Part shown: one piece after another, positions 1 through 7,346 of the stretch
How positions within the stretch are numbered: the first letter of the stretch is position 1
Layout of the letters: every line of letters starts with the position of its first letter
Source: CAYVVT01 sp964454335
GTDB lineage: Bacteria > Fidelibacterota > UBA8477 > JABMPR01
NCBI GenBank assembly: GCA_964454335.1
Contig: CAYVVT010000004.1
Coordinates: 1-64,000, forward strand
Reading direction: 5' to 3'
DNA length: 64,000 nt
Notes under the pieces: model-generated
Told to the model about the DNA's origin: nothing
The model's database searches: none
The model's input: the letters and a program-made list of their open reading frames with translations, nothing else
Made by a program: the position numbers and the translations under genes

Positions 1-2
1 AA

Positions 3-710
3 GTCTCTCTTAGATTTTATGCAAATCTGTGCCAAAGGTTAAAAAAACGAACAGGTCCATTTAGTCAAGCTAGTAACCTCTTACCACCAAACGCTGCAGA
101 CGAAGGCAGCCTCACCTACGATCCGATTGCAGTGGCCGCATGGACACCAGTGTTACATGCTGGTATTCCAATCGCCATTGTGGTGAAGATAAATGGATGG
201 CCGAGTACTTATCCTGATCCGATAGACCGTGTGGGATTTTATGCCGCTCGATTAGATCATGAACCACAACCGGGATTGAAATTCTATAATGACATCTCAA
301 GTCCATACGGACGATGCGGTACTGCTGAGGATTCATTGAATGACTTGGGCTGGTACATTACTTCTTATGTTTGGGATTGGCGAGTGCATGTCACCTACAC
401 TGTTAGTACGGATGACAAAGAAGTTGCACCGGATGAGTATAATCTATTAGGCGTATTCCCAAACCCGCTCAACCCATCCACGACGATCAGCTACGCAATA
501 CCAGAACAGACGAATCTGGCGGTCGCGATCTACGACCTCCTCGGAAGGCATGTCTGGACTAGAAAGATCACTTCGCAAGCTCCTGGTGAACACCAGCTGA
601 AGTGGAACGGCACTAACGAACATGGACAGCCCGTCACCTCCGGCGTATACATCGTGCAGCTATCTACGGAATCGTGGGCAGAGAGCAGGAAGGTCGTGGT
701 GTTGAGGTGA
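3..710 (+). CDS. C-terminal part of a secreted protein with type IX sorting domain (5' end outside window)
   Basis: The reading frame is open to the left edge of the window, so the GTG at 132 is only an internal candidate start and the gene is best read as truncated by the contig edge. The last ~85 residues form a type IX secretion (T9SS type A) sorting domain: the FPNPLNPSTTISYAIPE box, then a short beta-rich module with YDLLGR, SGVYIVQL and a basic end KVVVLR. The upstream part shows no family I recognise. Family knowledge says such domains direct export through the outer membrane, after which they are cleaved. Function of the passenger is unknown. Confidence 0.8.
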   Translation, partial: VSLRFYANLCQRLKKRTGPFSQASNLLPPNAADEGSLTYDPIAVAAWTPVLHAGIPIAIVVKINGWPSTYPDPIDRVGFYAARLDHEPQPGLKFYNDISSPYGRCGTAEDSLNDLGWYITSYVWDWRVHVTYTVSTDDKEVAPDEYNLLGVFPNPLNPSTTISYAIPEQTNLAVAIYDLLGRHVWTRKITSQAPGEHQLKWNGTNEHGQPVTSGVYIVQLSTESWAESRKVVVLR

Positions 711-740
711 AGCGAGTTAGCTGCGCTCAGTCGCAGGTCC

Positions 741-1723
741 GTTAGGTGAGGTACAAACTGGCGATGGGGGTGGTTGAGTTAGAGACGGTTCGCCATTTGG
801 TGTCAGTCAACCAAAGTAGGAGTCATAATGGCAAAAAAAGCAGCTGAAACGGGAACGGGCCCGGCGGTGGTTGTCGCCATTGAGCAAAACTTCCCTGAGG
901 ACACACGCCTCATCAACGATGACCTAGCAGGTAGGATTTTGCCCTTTGGCGCGAGGGTCTGGGTCTGGCTGACGCGGCCTTCCTGGATGAGGGACTGGAT
1001 GGTCGGGCTTTCAGAGAAGAAAACCCCTGGTGTCTGGGCGATTTTTCCGTGCCGGAAGCGCTACATCGAAGAAAAGGTAGCCGAGGCCATGGTCGATCAA
1101 GCCGAGACGGTGGTCAACCTGGGGGCTGGCTTCGATACTTTGGCTTACCGGCTTCCTGCTCTGGCGGAAGTTCCGGTCTGGGAGGTCGATCAGCCGGATA
1201 ACATCGATGCCAAGCGGTCGAGACTGGAGAAGGTGCTGGGAGAGGTTCCAGCCCACGTGACCCTGGTGTCGATGGACTTCGACAGCGAAGACCTCGCGGG
1301 CGTGCTGGCTTCAAACGGCTACGCGCTCGATCAGAGATCCTTCTTCATCCTGGAGGCGGTCACCCAGTACCTGACCGAGGCCGGCAACCAGTCGACCTTC
1401 GATTTCCTGGCCAAGGCGCCGGCGGGCAGTCGCCTGGTGTTCACGTACGTTCGCAAGGACTTCATCGAGGGAAAGGTCCTGTATGGCAATGAGTATTTCT
1501 ATAGAAGGGCGGTTCTGAAGGACAAGATGTGGCTCTTCGGCATCGATCCCGAGGATGTGGCTGACTTCCTAGGCAGGTATGGTTGGGGAGTGCTGGAGCA
1601 CCTTGGCTACGAGGAGCTTGCCGAGATGTATGTGAAGCCGACAGGGCGGAAGCTCGAGTCCCTGGCACTCGAACGGGTGGTCTACGCAGAAAAGCTGTAG
1701 GCGGCTGCGGATGCTCACCTAAC
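741..1723. repeat. 10-bp perfect inverted repeat bracketing the methyltransferase gene (attC-like half-sites)
   Basis: GTTAGGTGAG at 741-750 and its exact reverse complement CTCACCTAAC at 1714-1723 flank one single-gene unit. GTTAGGT fits the integron R' core GTTRRRY and CACCTAAC fits R'' RYYYAAC. The bases after the right copy (AAGCGCC...GCAGACGG) resemble the left arm of many attC sites. However, no matching second arm is seen within 150 bp of either copy and no integrase is present, so this may be a decayed gene cassette or coincidence. Confidence 0.4.
828..1700 (+). CDS. Class I SAM-dependent methyltransferase, leucine carboxyl methyltransferase (LCM/TIGR00027-like) family
   Basis: A 290-residue protein with an AGGAG ribosome binding site just before ATG. 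Residues ~94-109 carry the SAM-binding motif VVNLGAGFDTLAYRL typical of the LCM/Ppm1-like family, preceded by the conserved CRKRYI segment (~75-80) and followed by the acidic EVDQP (~119-123) expected to hold the ribose hydroxyls. The substrate cannot be read from the sequence; bacterial members act on polyketide, small-molecule or unknown carboxylates and hydroxyls. It stands alone between the short inverted repeats described separately and a decayed tRNA fragment, which suggests horizontally acquired cargo. I am confident of the fold, not of the substrate. Confidence 0.88.
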   Translation: MAKKAAETGTGPAVVVAIEQNFPEDTRLINDDLAGRILPFGARVWVWLTRPSWMRDWMVGLSEKKTPGVWAIFPCRKRYIEEKVAEAMVDQAETVVNLGAGFDTLAYRLPALAEVPVWEVDQPDNIDAKRSRLEKVLGEVPAHVTLVSMDFDSEDLAGVLASNGYALDQRSFFILEAVTQYLTEAGNQSTFDFLAKAPAGSRLVFTYVRKDFIEGKVLYGNEYFYRRAVLKDKMWLFGIDPEDVADFLGRYGWGVLEHLGYEELAEMYVKPTGRKLESLALERVVYAEKL

Positions 1724-1827
1724 AAGCGCCTAGAGCAGACGGGAACCAAGCTCACCACCCCAGAACCCTACCAGCAACAAAACGGCAACCAAAACGCGGA
1801 AACCCTTGCTACGTAAGGGTCTGCCAG

Positions 1828-1910
1828 GTACTGAGAATCCCCGTATCGGCGGTTCAATGGAGTTTATCCCGCCGTAGCCTGAAAGGCGTAGGCGGATCCC
1901 TGGCCACAGT
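1828..1910 (+). pseudogene. Decayed tRNA-Phe-like 3' half, fragment A
   Basis: TACTGAGAATCCCCGTATC reads as the 3' side of an anticodon arm (tRNA-Phe would be ACTGAAAATCC, anticodon GAA). It is followed by GGCGGTTCA (T arm start), and, after an inserted GC-rich imperfect palindrome (about 1868-1896), by CCTGGCCACA resembling the acceptor end. The 5' half is absent. The same blocks recur in the same order at 3235-3376 and 3741-3877, so the relationship is more than chance. Identity as tRNA-Phe is inferred from the anticodon-loop match only. Confidence 0.5.
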
Positions 1911-1913
1911 CAT

Positions 1914-1934
1914 AAGCCCAGCGATGCTGGGCTT
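1914..1934 (+). terminator. Hairpin after tRNA fragment A
   Basis: Perfect 9-bp stem AAGCCCAGC/GCTGGGCTT with a three-base GAT loop, directly downstream of the tRNA-like fragment, as expected for the terminator of the ancestral tRNA gene. The T tract after it is weak. Confidence 0.5.
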
Positions 1935-2250
1935 ATTTACTGGCAGAATCGCTTCGCAATTCTGCTTAGCAATCCAGTGTCTACTTTGCGTAGGCCTTTC
2001 TGTTTTCGTCCCCAGACGTAGATGAGAACCAAACGGGCGACCGAACGCAGCCTTGGCTAGAAATGGGTTAAACAGGGACAGAAAGGGCACTGAGTTGAAA
2101 TCTATTGGGTAGATTTGGGGGTTGATTGGTTGACGAAGCTTCAATTTTTGATTGGATGATAATGTCACCATGCTACCCTCGGTAGTATCTGCCATGTCCG
2201 GCAGAAAGCTGGAATTAATTCCCTCCACCGAAGTAGACCAGGAGCAAAAG

Positions 2251-2559
2251 ATGGCTATAAAGAGAATCTGGCGAGGGTGGACCTCTCCAGAAAATGCGGA
2301 CGCATACCGCGCTGTGTTGAAGAATCATGTCCGACCAGGAATTGAGGCAAAAAACATCAGGGGGTACCAAAGTCTCGAGCTTCTCTCAAGAGATCTTGAG
2401 AATGAGGTTGAATTCATGACAATTATGACATTTGACTCCCTAAAGAACATTATGGAACTCCAGGGTGAGGACTATGAACAGGCCTATGTTCCCGATCCAG
2501 CCAAAGCAGTCTTGCTCCGCTGGGACCCTGTTTGCCTTCATTACGAGACAAACGAGTAG
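2251..2559 (+). CDS. Antibiotic biosynthesis monooxygenase (ABM)-like small protein
   Basis: The frame is open from 2152, but the ATG at 2251 follows a GGAG seven bases upstream and begins MAIKRIWRGWTSPENADAY, the normal N-terminus of this family; the resulting product is 102 residues. The pattern of an N-terminal strand, a helix with VRPGIEAKNIRGYQ, a central strand EFMTIMTFDS, and a C-terminal YVPDPAKAVLLRWDP is that of dimeric alpha/beta ferredoxin-like ABM proteins. Members include small quinol oxygenases and stress proteins; a catalytic role cannot be assigned here. It lies between tRNA-like fragments A and B together with the next gene. Confidence 0.75.
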   Translation: MAIKRIWRGWTSPENADAYRAVLKNHVRPGIEAKNIRGYQSLELLSRDLENEVEFMTIMTFDSLKNIMELQGEDYEQAYVPDPAKAVLLRWDPVCLHYETNE

Positions 2560-2609
2560 AAAGATGTTTGGTGCGCTTCGCTTACACGATCATATAGACA
2601 GGAGAAGAT

Positions 2610-3125
2610 ATGGACCTTCAGACACTTGCTGCCATTGTTGAAATAATTGGTTTCGCCACGGTTTTCGCAGCGATCGTCTTTGGTGTGGTACAAATCAAAC
2701 AGTTCCGACAACAACGGCGTGACCTCGCTGCAATAGAGCTGGTGCGTTCGTTCCAGGATAGGGAATTCACTCAAGCATTTCGCTTACTTCATCCTTTACC
2801 GGAGGATTTGTCAGCTGCCGAATTTGCTGGGAAAGGCACAGAGTATATTGATGCCGCCTATTCTCTGAGCATGAAATATGAATCCATGGGAGTACTCGTC
2901 TTCCGCAATGTTATCCCCCTGGACGCAGTTGAAGAACTCATTGGCGGTGTAGGCATAACGCTATGGAAACGTCTGAGCCCATGGATCCACTCAATTCGAG
3001 AGGAACAATCCCAAAACCATATTCTTGAGTGGTTCCAGTGGTTGGTTGAACGCATGGAAGAGCGTGGGCACAACGAGCTTGACCCTGCACACATTCGCTT
3101 CAGGAACTGGAGATCAAGGGAATAG
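2610..3125 (+). CDS. Membrane-anchored protein, DUF4760-like
   Basis: A 171-residue protein with a good ribosome binding site (GGAGAAG before ATG). Residues ~8-27 form one transmembrane helix (IVEIIGFATVFAAIVFGVVQ), followed by a basic stretch KQFRQQRRD and a helical cytoplasmic domain containing LVRSFQDREFTQAF and a C-terminal segment with several Trp residues. This layout fits the DUF4760 family, whose function is unknown. It is often found as lone cargo in accessory regions, and here it sits 50 bases after the ABM-like gene, so the two may be co-transcribed. No catalytic motif is visible. Confidence 0.65.
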   Translation: MDLQTLAAIVEIIGFATVFAAIVFGVVQIKQFRQQRRDLAAIELVRSFQDREFTQAFRLLHPLPEDLSAAEFAGKGTEYIDAAYSLSMKYESMGVLVFRNVIPLDAVEELIGGVGITLWKRLSPWIHSIREEQSQNHILEWFQWLVERMEERGHNELDPAHIRFRNWRSRE

Positions 3126-3234
3126 ACCGGGGATTACACTATGATGCTCAATACTGTGGCTTCAAAGTAAGGTCTCACAGCACCAAAACAGCACTCAGCC
3201 CCTGTAAGTCGTTGATACACAGGACTAAGACGGG

Positions 3235-3376
3235 TTCTGAAAATCCACGTGATTGCCTTGCCGAAGCTCGAAAGAGCGAAGGCAGGTCGGCGGTTCACCC
3301 GGAGCGAAGCAGAGAGATGTAGGCGGGAGATGACCGTAGGCTGGTCCCGTATCCCGCCATCGGCGGGATGGCCACA
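3235..3376 (+). pseudogene. Decayed tRNA-Phe-like 3' half, fragment B, with two palindromic insertions
   Basis: TTCTGAAAATCCACGTG matches the tRNA-Phe anticodon arm. It is interrupted by a hairpin-forming insert (3253-3286, arms TGCCTT/AAGGCA and GCTC/GAGC), then GTCGGCGGTTCACCC (T arm) is interrupted again by a longer insert. That insert ends in the perfect palindrome ATCCCGCC-ATC-GGCGGGAT at 3351-3369, followed by the acceptor-like GGCCACA. No 5' half is present. The rest of the 3126-3438 gap holds nothing else I recognise. Confidence 0.5.
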
Positions 3377-3438
3377 CGATAATTCCTTTGCTCAAGGAGC
3401 GAGGAGATTATTATTAAACAACATTAAAAGGAGAGTGA

Positions 3439-3627
3439 ATGGCCAAGCCAAATTACGCTTATGCGAAATACCGGCGAGATCTTGCGAAAAAGAAGAAGAA
3501 AGAAGAAAAGAAGAGACTGAAATCAGAGGCAAGGTTACAGAAAAAGCTCGAAGGCACATCGCCTGATGCCCCTGAAGAAGAATCTTCCGATGTTGAAAGT
3601 CAGAGCAATTCGGAACCTCCGGATTGA
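3439..3627 (+). CDS. Small lysine-rich basic protein
   Basis: A 62-residue product with a strong AAGGAGAG ribosome binding site before ATG. It begins MAKPNYAYAKYRRDLAKKKK and is almost entirely Lys/Arg/Glu up to residue ~40, then ends in an acidic, serine-rich tail. Short proteins starting M-A-(K/R)-P-N-Y followed by RELAKKKKKEEK are widespread in bacteria and are annotated only as hypothetical; nucleic-acid or ribosome association has been guessed from the charge but is not shown. It is the only gene between tRNA-like fragments B and C. Confidence 0.7.
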   Translation: MAKPNYAYAKYRRDLAKKKKKEEKKRLKSEARLQKKLEGTSPDAPEEESSDVESQSNSEPPD

Positions 3628-3740
3628 TTTACCGGGGGGACTTTGGGTCAATCAAAACGCCCAAATTCTGAGGCTTCTCAAAACTGCCTGCATTTTGCTG
3701 GCAAAAGCCCGTAACTTCCTGAGTATCAACGCAGTGCAAT

Positions 3741-3879
3741 GTACTGAAAATCCCCTCCGCCCTCGCTCATGCCCGACAGAGCTTGGCAAGCTTCGGTGCG
3801 ATGGGTGCCGGCGGTTCACCACGAAGCATTTCGCCGGCCTGCCACGTTGTAGCTGAGAGCGAAGACGGGGCCACATTCA
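3741..3879 (+). pseudogene. Decayed tRNA-Phe-like 3' half, fragment C, with palindromic insertions
   Basis: GTACTGAAAATCCCC is a perfect match to a tRNA-Phe anticodon arm with anticodon GAA. An insert of about 55 bases with the perfect palindrome AGCTTG-G-CAAGCT (3780-3792) separates it from GGCGGTTCACC (T arm); a second insert separates that from GGCCACATTCATAAGCCCC (acceptor end plus terminator stem). The order of blocks is identical to fragments A and B. The 5' half is missing. Bases 3628-3740 before it contain no recognisable gene. Confidence 0.5.
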
Positions 3880-3880
3880 T

Positions 3881-3902
3881 AAGCCCCGTGCTGGGGGTTT
3901 TC
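3881..3902 (+). terminator. Terminator-like hairpin after tRNA fragment C
   Basis: CCCC-GTGCT-GGGG stem followed by GTTTT, in the same position relative to the tRNA-like fragment as the hairpin at 1914-1934. Confidence 0.5.
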
Positions 3903-4015
3903 CATTCGAATGCAGCAGCTTTGGCTCCTTGAATATCCTGGCCCTCCGATCTAGCTTTGCTCCTTTAGGACACCATGCATCTTTGATCCCTGATTTCACC
4001 CAAGGTGGACCTGCA

Positions 4016-5185
4016 ATGACGATGACACCCCGTGAACGAGTGCTTTCCGCCATCAATCATGAAGAACCTGATCGTGTACCCATTGTGATCGGGGTCAGCA
4101 ATGCCACCGGTATCAAGATGAAGCCCTACCAGGGAATTAAGGAATTGGTCGGCATTGAGGCCCCGGATAACTATATCTATGACTGGCCTGAGCTAGGCAC
4201 CGCTGACATTGACGAGGCCACCATGCAGCGTTTGCATAGTGACGTGCGAGGCGTCCGAGATACTCATACCCTGGAAACACTCAAGCGCAATCAGGAACGC
4301 GAACCGCACAGCCCATTCATTGATTCCTGGGGCAGCGGGCAACTGGAGGTCGCGCCCGGTGAGTGGTTCCCTGGCGTTCACCCTCTTTCAGAGGCAACCA
4401 CTGTGGAAGAGATCGAGGATTATCCTGGATGGCCGAATACCGGTGACCCTACCCGGATCGCCCATGTGAAGGATGCTGCCAGACGTCTGAAAGAACAAAA
4501 CGAATATGCCATCATGGCTACACCATGGCTGCTATTCCCATTCGAGCGTGCCTTTGCCATGCAGGGTATGGATGTCTTCCTGTTGAATATGGCCCTGCAC
4601 CCGGAATTTGCCCACGCGCTCCTGCAGAAGATCACTGAGGTGTGCAAGGCGCTCATGGCTCCCTTTCTGGAAGAATTGGGCGACAATGTGGATATCATCA
4701 AGATCGGCGACGATCTGGGAACCCAGGAAGGCTTGATGATCTCTCCGGCAATGTACCGGGAGGTCCTGAAACCCATTCACTCTGATTTCATCCAATTCAT
4801 CAAGGAACGCACCCGGGCCAAGCTCTTCTTCCATTCGGATGGTGACATTTTCTCGCTCATCGATGATTTTATCGAGATCGGTGTAGATATTCTCAATCCC
4901 ATCCAGACTTCGGCAGGCCGGATGAGCGATCTTGCAGGATTGAAAAAACGCTATGGTAAGAACATTGTTTTGTGTGGTGGCATCGATACTCACCGCGTGC
5001 TGCCCCATGGCACTCCCGCAACAGTGCGTGAGGAGGTCCGCCGGGTCATGCAGGTCCTGGGACCTGGGGGTGGGTACATGGTGGCAACGGTCCACACGGT
5101 CATGAATGGCGTACCCCCGGAAAATGTGCTGGCCATGGTGGATGCCGTTGAGGAATTTGGGACATACCCGAACCTTTCAAGGTAG
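4016..5185 (+). CDS. UroD/MtaA-superfamily protein (uroporphyrinogen decarboxylase-like, COG0407)
   Basis: The frame is open from 3929, but ATG at 4016 follows AAGGTGG and begins MTMTPRERVLSAINHEEPDR, the standard start of this family; this gives 389 residues. The fold is a TIM barrel used both by haem-pathway UroD and by methyltransferases that move methyl groups between corrinoids and coenzyme M or folate. In methyltransferase members a His-x-Cys pair binds zinc; here the equivalent site reads FFHSDGDI, so Asp replaces Cys, although the later VLCGGIDTHRVLP cysteine is kept. It is therefore unlikely to be a true HemE and is probably a paralogue with an unknown one-carbon or decarboxylase role. 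First gene of a four-gene same-strand cluster. Confidence 0.85.
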   Translation: MTMTPRERVLSAINHEEPDRVPIVIGVSNATGIKMKPYQGIKELVGIEAPDNYIYDWPELGTADIDEATMQRLHSDVRGVRDTHTLETLKRNQEREPHSPFIDSWGSGQLEVAPGEWFPGVHPLSEATTVEEIEDYPGWPNTGDPTRIAHVKDAARRLKEQNEYAIMATPWLLFPFERAFAMQGMDVFLLNMALHPEFAHALLQKITEVCKALMAPFLEELGDNVDIIKIGDDLGTQEGLMISPAMYREVLKPIHSDFIQFIKERTRAKLFFHSDGDIFSLIDDFIEIGVDILNPIQTSAGRMSDLAGLKKRYGKNIVLCGGIDTHRVLPHGTPATVREEVRRVMQVLGPGGGYMVATVHTVMNGVPPENVLAMVDAVEEFGTYPNLSR

Positions 5186-5310
5186 TCTCGAGGAATTCCT
5201 GCAGGATATCGTTATAGGCTATCTTCTACCCACACGTGATAATGGATACCGACTGGCACAGCGTGGATCTGGACCGGTAATTAAATGAGCCTTGCTGATA
5301 GGAGTAGTAG

Positions 5311-5985
5311 GTGAAAATTCAGATCTACACCATGCAGAGTGTCCAGGAAGCGCAACATGTCATCTCCCTGGGTGTTGACCATATCGGGATAACTCCTGCA
5401 GACATTGGATTGCCGGGTGAGATAGATGTAAGCACTGCTCGGGCAATTGTAGATGCGACAGCTGATTCAGCCATCTGTGTCGCCATCTCAGTATCATCAG
5501 ATCTTAATGAGATCACAGCTATGGTCGAAAAGGTCCGTCCTGACATTCTTCATCTCTGCGGGTTGGAGAATAGCCTGCCACCATCCAGAGTCATAGACTT
5601 ACGCTCCCGCTTACCTGGCCAGGCCATTATGCAGGCAATTTCTGTTACGGGACCGGAAGCAATTGATGTAGCCAGGTCCTACAGTGAAATGGTTGATTAT
5701 CTCATCCTGGATACTCAGGATGTAAATATAGCCGGGATCGGAGCTTCGGGCGTGACTCATGACTGGGGCGTCAGCAGGGAGATCGTCCGACAGGTGGATC
5801 TTCCGGTGATCCTGGCGGGTGGTCTGTCACCGGAGAATGTCTCTGAGGCTGTTCGGATGGTCCAGCCCTGGGGTGTGGATTCATTGACACATACGAATCG
5901 AGTTCTTCCAGAGGGTGGGTTTGTTAAAGATCTGGAACGCATACGTCAATTTGTCGACGCTGCCGGTGAGGCAGTGATTTCATGA
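5311..5985 (+). CDS. Phosphoribosylanthranilate isomerase (TrpF)-like TIM-barrel protein lacking the catalytic cysteine
   Basis: GTG start with GGAG eight bases upstream; 224 residues, the usual TrpF size. The C-terminal half is clearly TrpF-like: YLILDTQ keeps the aspartate expected to act as general acid, GASGVTHDW matches the GGTGKTFDW box, and VILAGGLSPENVSEAV matches the phosphate-binding strand. However, the N-terminus KIQIYTMQSVQEAQ lacks the KICG cysteine that acts as general base in TrpF. No other trp gene is nearby. I infer a repurposed barrel acting on another sugar-phosphate-like substrate within the cluster at 4016-8333. Confidence 0.75.
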   Translation: MKIQIYTMQSVQEAQHVISLGVDHIGITPADIGLPGEIDVSTARAIVDATADSAICVAISVSSDLNEITAMVEKVRPDILHLCGLENSLPPSRVIDLRSRLPGQAIMQAISVTGPEAIDVARSYSEMVDYLILDTQDVNIAGIGASGVTHDWGVSREIVRQVDLPVILAGGLSPENVSEAVRMVQPWGVDSLTHTNRVLPEGGFVKDLERIRQFVDAAGEAVIS

Positions 5986-6127
5986 GGTGTATAGGAGATA
6001 GCTGATTCATCGGGAAGGGATCCACCCGGTCGTTTCCTGGACAAAACCTGATAGCATTCAGAAACGATCCCGGATCTGAACTTGATATGACAGAGAACCT
6101 CCAATTCAGTAAATTCTTCCTTTATGC

Positions 6128-7282
6128 ATGAAGAGAAACAGGAACCCTGTTGTGAGTAGAATTGTCGTACTTGGCTGTGGGGCTGTGGGTAGACACATGG
6201 CCATCGATCTGTGCCGGGATCCCGGCTGTGAGGTCATCTCAGTAGATGTCAACCGGGAGATCCTGGAACAACTAAACGCTGAATATCCCATCCAGATCCT
6301 GGTAGAGGACCTTTCGACAGAGGAAGGGGTCACACGTGCTGTGAAAACTGCGGATATCGTCATCGGGTCAGTACCCTATTCAATCGGATACAAGATGCTC
6401 GAAAGGGTCATTCGTGCAGGCAAGAACATCGTGGATATTTCCTACTTCCCGGAAGATCCATTCGGCCTGGATGACCTGGCCAGGGAAAAGGGGGTCACCG
6501 CTGTGGTGGACTGCGGCGTGGTGCCCGGATTGGCCAACATCATTCTTGGTGATCATCTACGAAGGATGCGGGTCAACCGCTACGAGTGCTACGTCGGTGG
6601 TATTCCAAAGTTGAGGAACGCGCCTTTCGGGTACAAGTCGCCTTTCCCCGTTCTGGAAGTGTTGGAGGAATACACGGAATCCGGCAGGTCGGTTGAAAAC
6701 GGTAAGGTAGTCGTCAGGCCCATGCTTTCCGAAACCATGACCATCGATCTGGATAGGGTGGGTACCCTGGCATGTCTCAACTCCGATGGGCTCAGAACCC
6801 TGATCCGTACCACGGATATCCCTGACATGTTCGAGAAGACCCTGCGTTATCCTGATCACATGGACCATATGCTCAACTTCAAGGAAGCCGGATTCCTCAA
6901 CATGACCCCCATGTATGTCAAGGGAGCTTCGGTACGGCCGATAGAGGTGACTGCTGCGCTGCTCTCCCCTCTCTGGCAATACGAGCCTGGTGAAGCTGAC
7001 CTCACTGTCATGAGGCTGGTGATCTCAGGCGAGGAAAACGGTAAAAATGTGACCTACACCTACGACATGTGCGACGAATACGATCCCGTGACAGGCGCGC
7101 TCTCCATGGCCAGGACCACAGGGTACACCTGTACGGCGGTCACCCGCCTGGTTCTTGAGGGTGATTATTCAAAAAGGGGGATCTGTCCTCCTGAATTTGT
7201 GGGAATGGTCGACGGGTGCCGGGATGGCGTCCAAAGCTATCTGCAGGATCGAGGTGTTCATATCAAGATGAAGCACTCATGA
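6128..7282 (+). CDS. Saccharopine dehydrogenase-like oxidoreductase (lysine 6-dehydrogenase type)
   Basis: NAD(P)-binding Rossmann domain at the start (IVVLGCGAVGRHMAIDL) and the VVDCGVVPGLANI motif near the middle that is characteristic of the saccharopine dehydrogenase / lysine 6-dehydrogenase family; 384 residues from the first ATG. The GTG at 6152, with AGGAA upstream, gives the more typical start MSRIVVLGCG and may be the true initiation codon. Members oxidise or reductively form secondary amines of amino acids in the cytoplasm. Neighbours suggest an amino acid or amino-sugar conversion rather than canonical lysine metabolism, but that is inference; no other lysine gene is present. Confidence 0.85.
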   Translation: MKRNRNPVVSRIVVLGCGAVGRHMAIDLCRDPGCEVISVDVNREILEQLNAEYPIQILVEDLSTEEGVTRAVKTADIVIGSVPYSIGYKMLERVIRAGKNIVDISYFPEDPFGLDDLAREKGVTAVVDCGVVPGLANIILGDHLRRMRVNRYECYVGGIPKLRNAPFGYKSPFPVLEVLEEYTESGRSVENGKVVVRPMLSETMTIDLDRVGTLACLNSDGLRTLIRTTDIPDMFEKTLRYPDHMDHMLNFKEAGFLNMTPMYVKGASVRPIEVTAALLSPLWQYEPGEADLTVMRLVISGEENGKNVTYTYDMCDEYDPVTGALSMARTTGYTCTAVTRLVLEGDYSKRGICPPEFVGMVDGCRDGVQSYLQDRGVHIKMKHS

Positions 7283-7346
7283 CCTCAGCCAACTTGAATG
7301 ATTGTTTCAGCTGCCTCAGCTTTCAATGGGCATACAAGGAGCAACT

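Larger units (their letters stand above)
1724..2250. other. Gene-free accessory spacer with hairpins and a tRNA remnant
   Basis: No credible gene is seen. The stretch holds a hairpin ACCCTT/AAGGGT (about 1802-1820), the decayed tRNA fragment A, a strong hairpin after it, and another palindrome with arms GCAGAAT/ATTCTGC at about 1939-1962. The base run from ~1990 to 2230 looks like unremarkable spacer. Confidence 0.5.

Noticed and set aside
3249..3566. A 105-residue plus-strand ORF across the start of the small basic protein
   Set aside because: It runs through the tRNA-like fragment B and its palindromes, has no ribosome binding site, and its Arg-rich composition comes from the out-of-frame reading of the small basic protein gene.
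1828..3879. Complete tRNA genes
   Set aside because: Only 3'-half blocks are present; no D arm or 5' acceptor strand is found upstream of any of them.
4016..5185. Genuine haem-pathway uroporphyrinogen decarboxylase (hemE)
   Set aside because: The HSDGDI and GGIDTHRVLP pattern belongs to the COG0407 methyltransferase-like branch, and no other haem gene is nearby.
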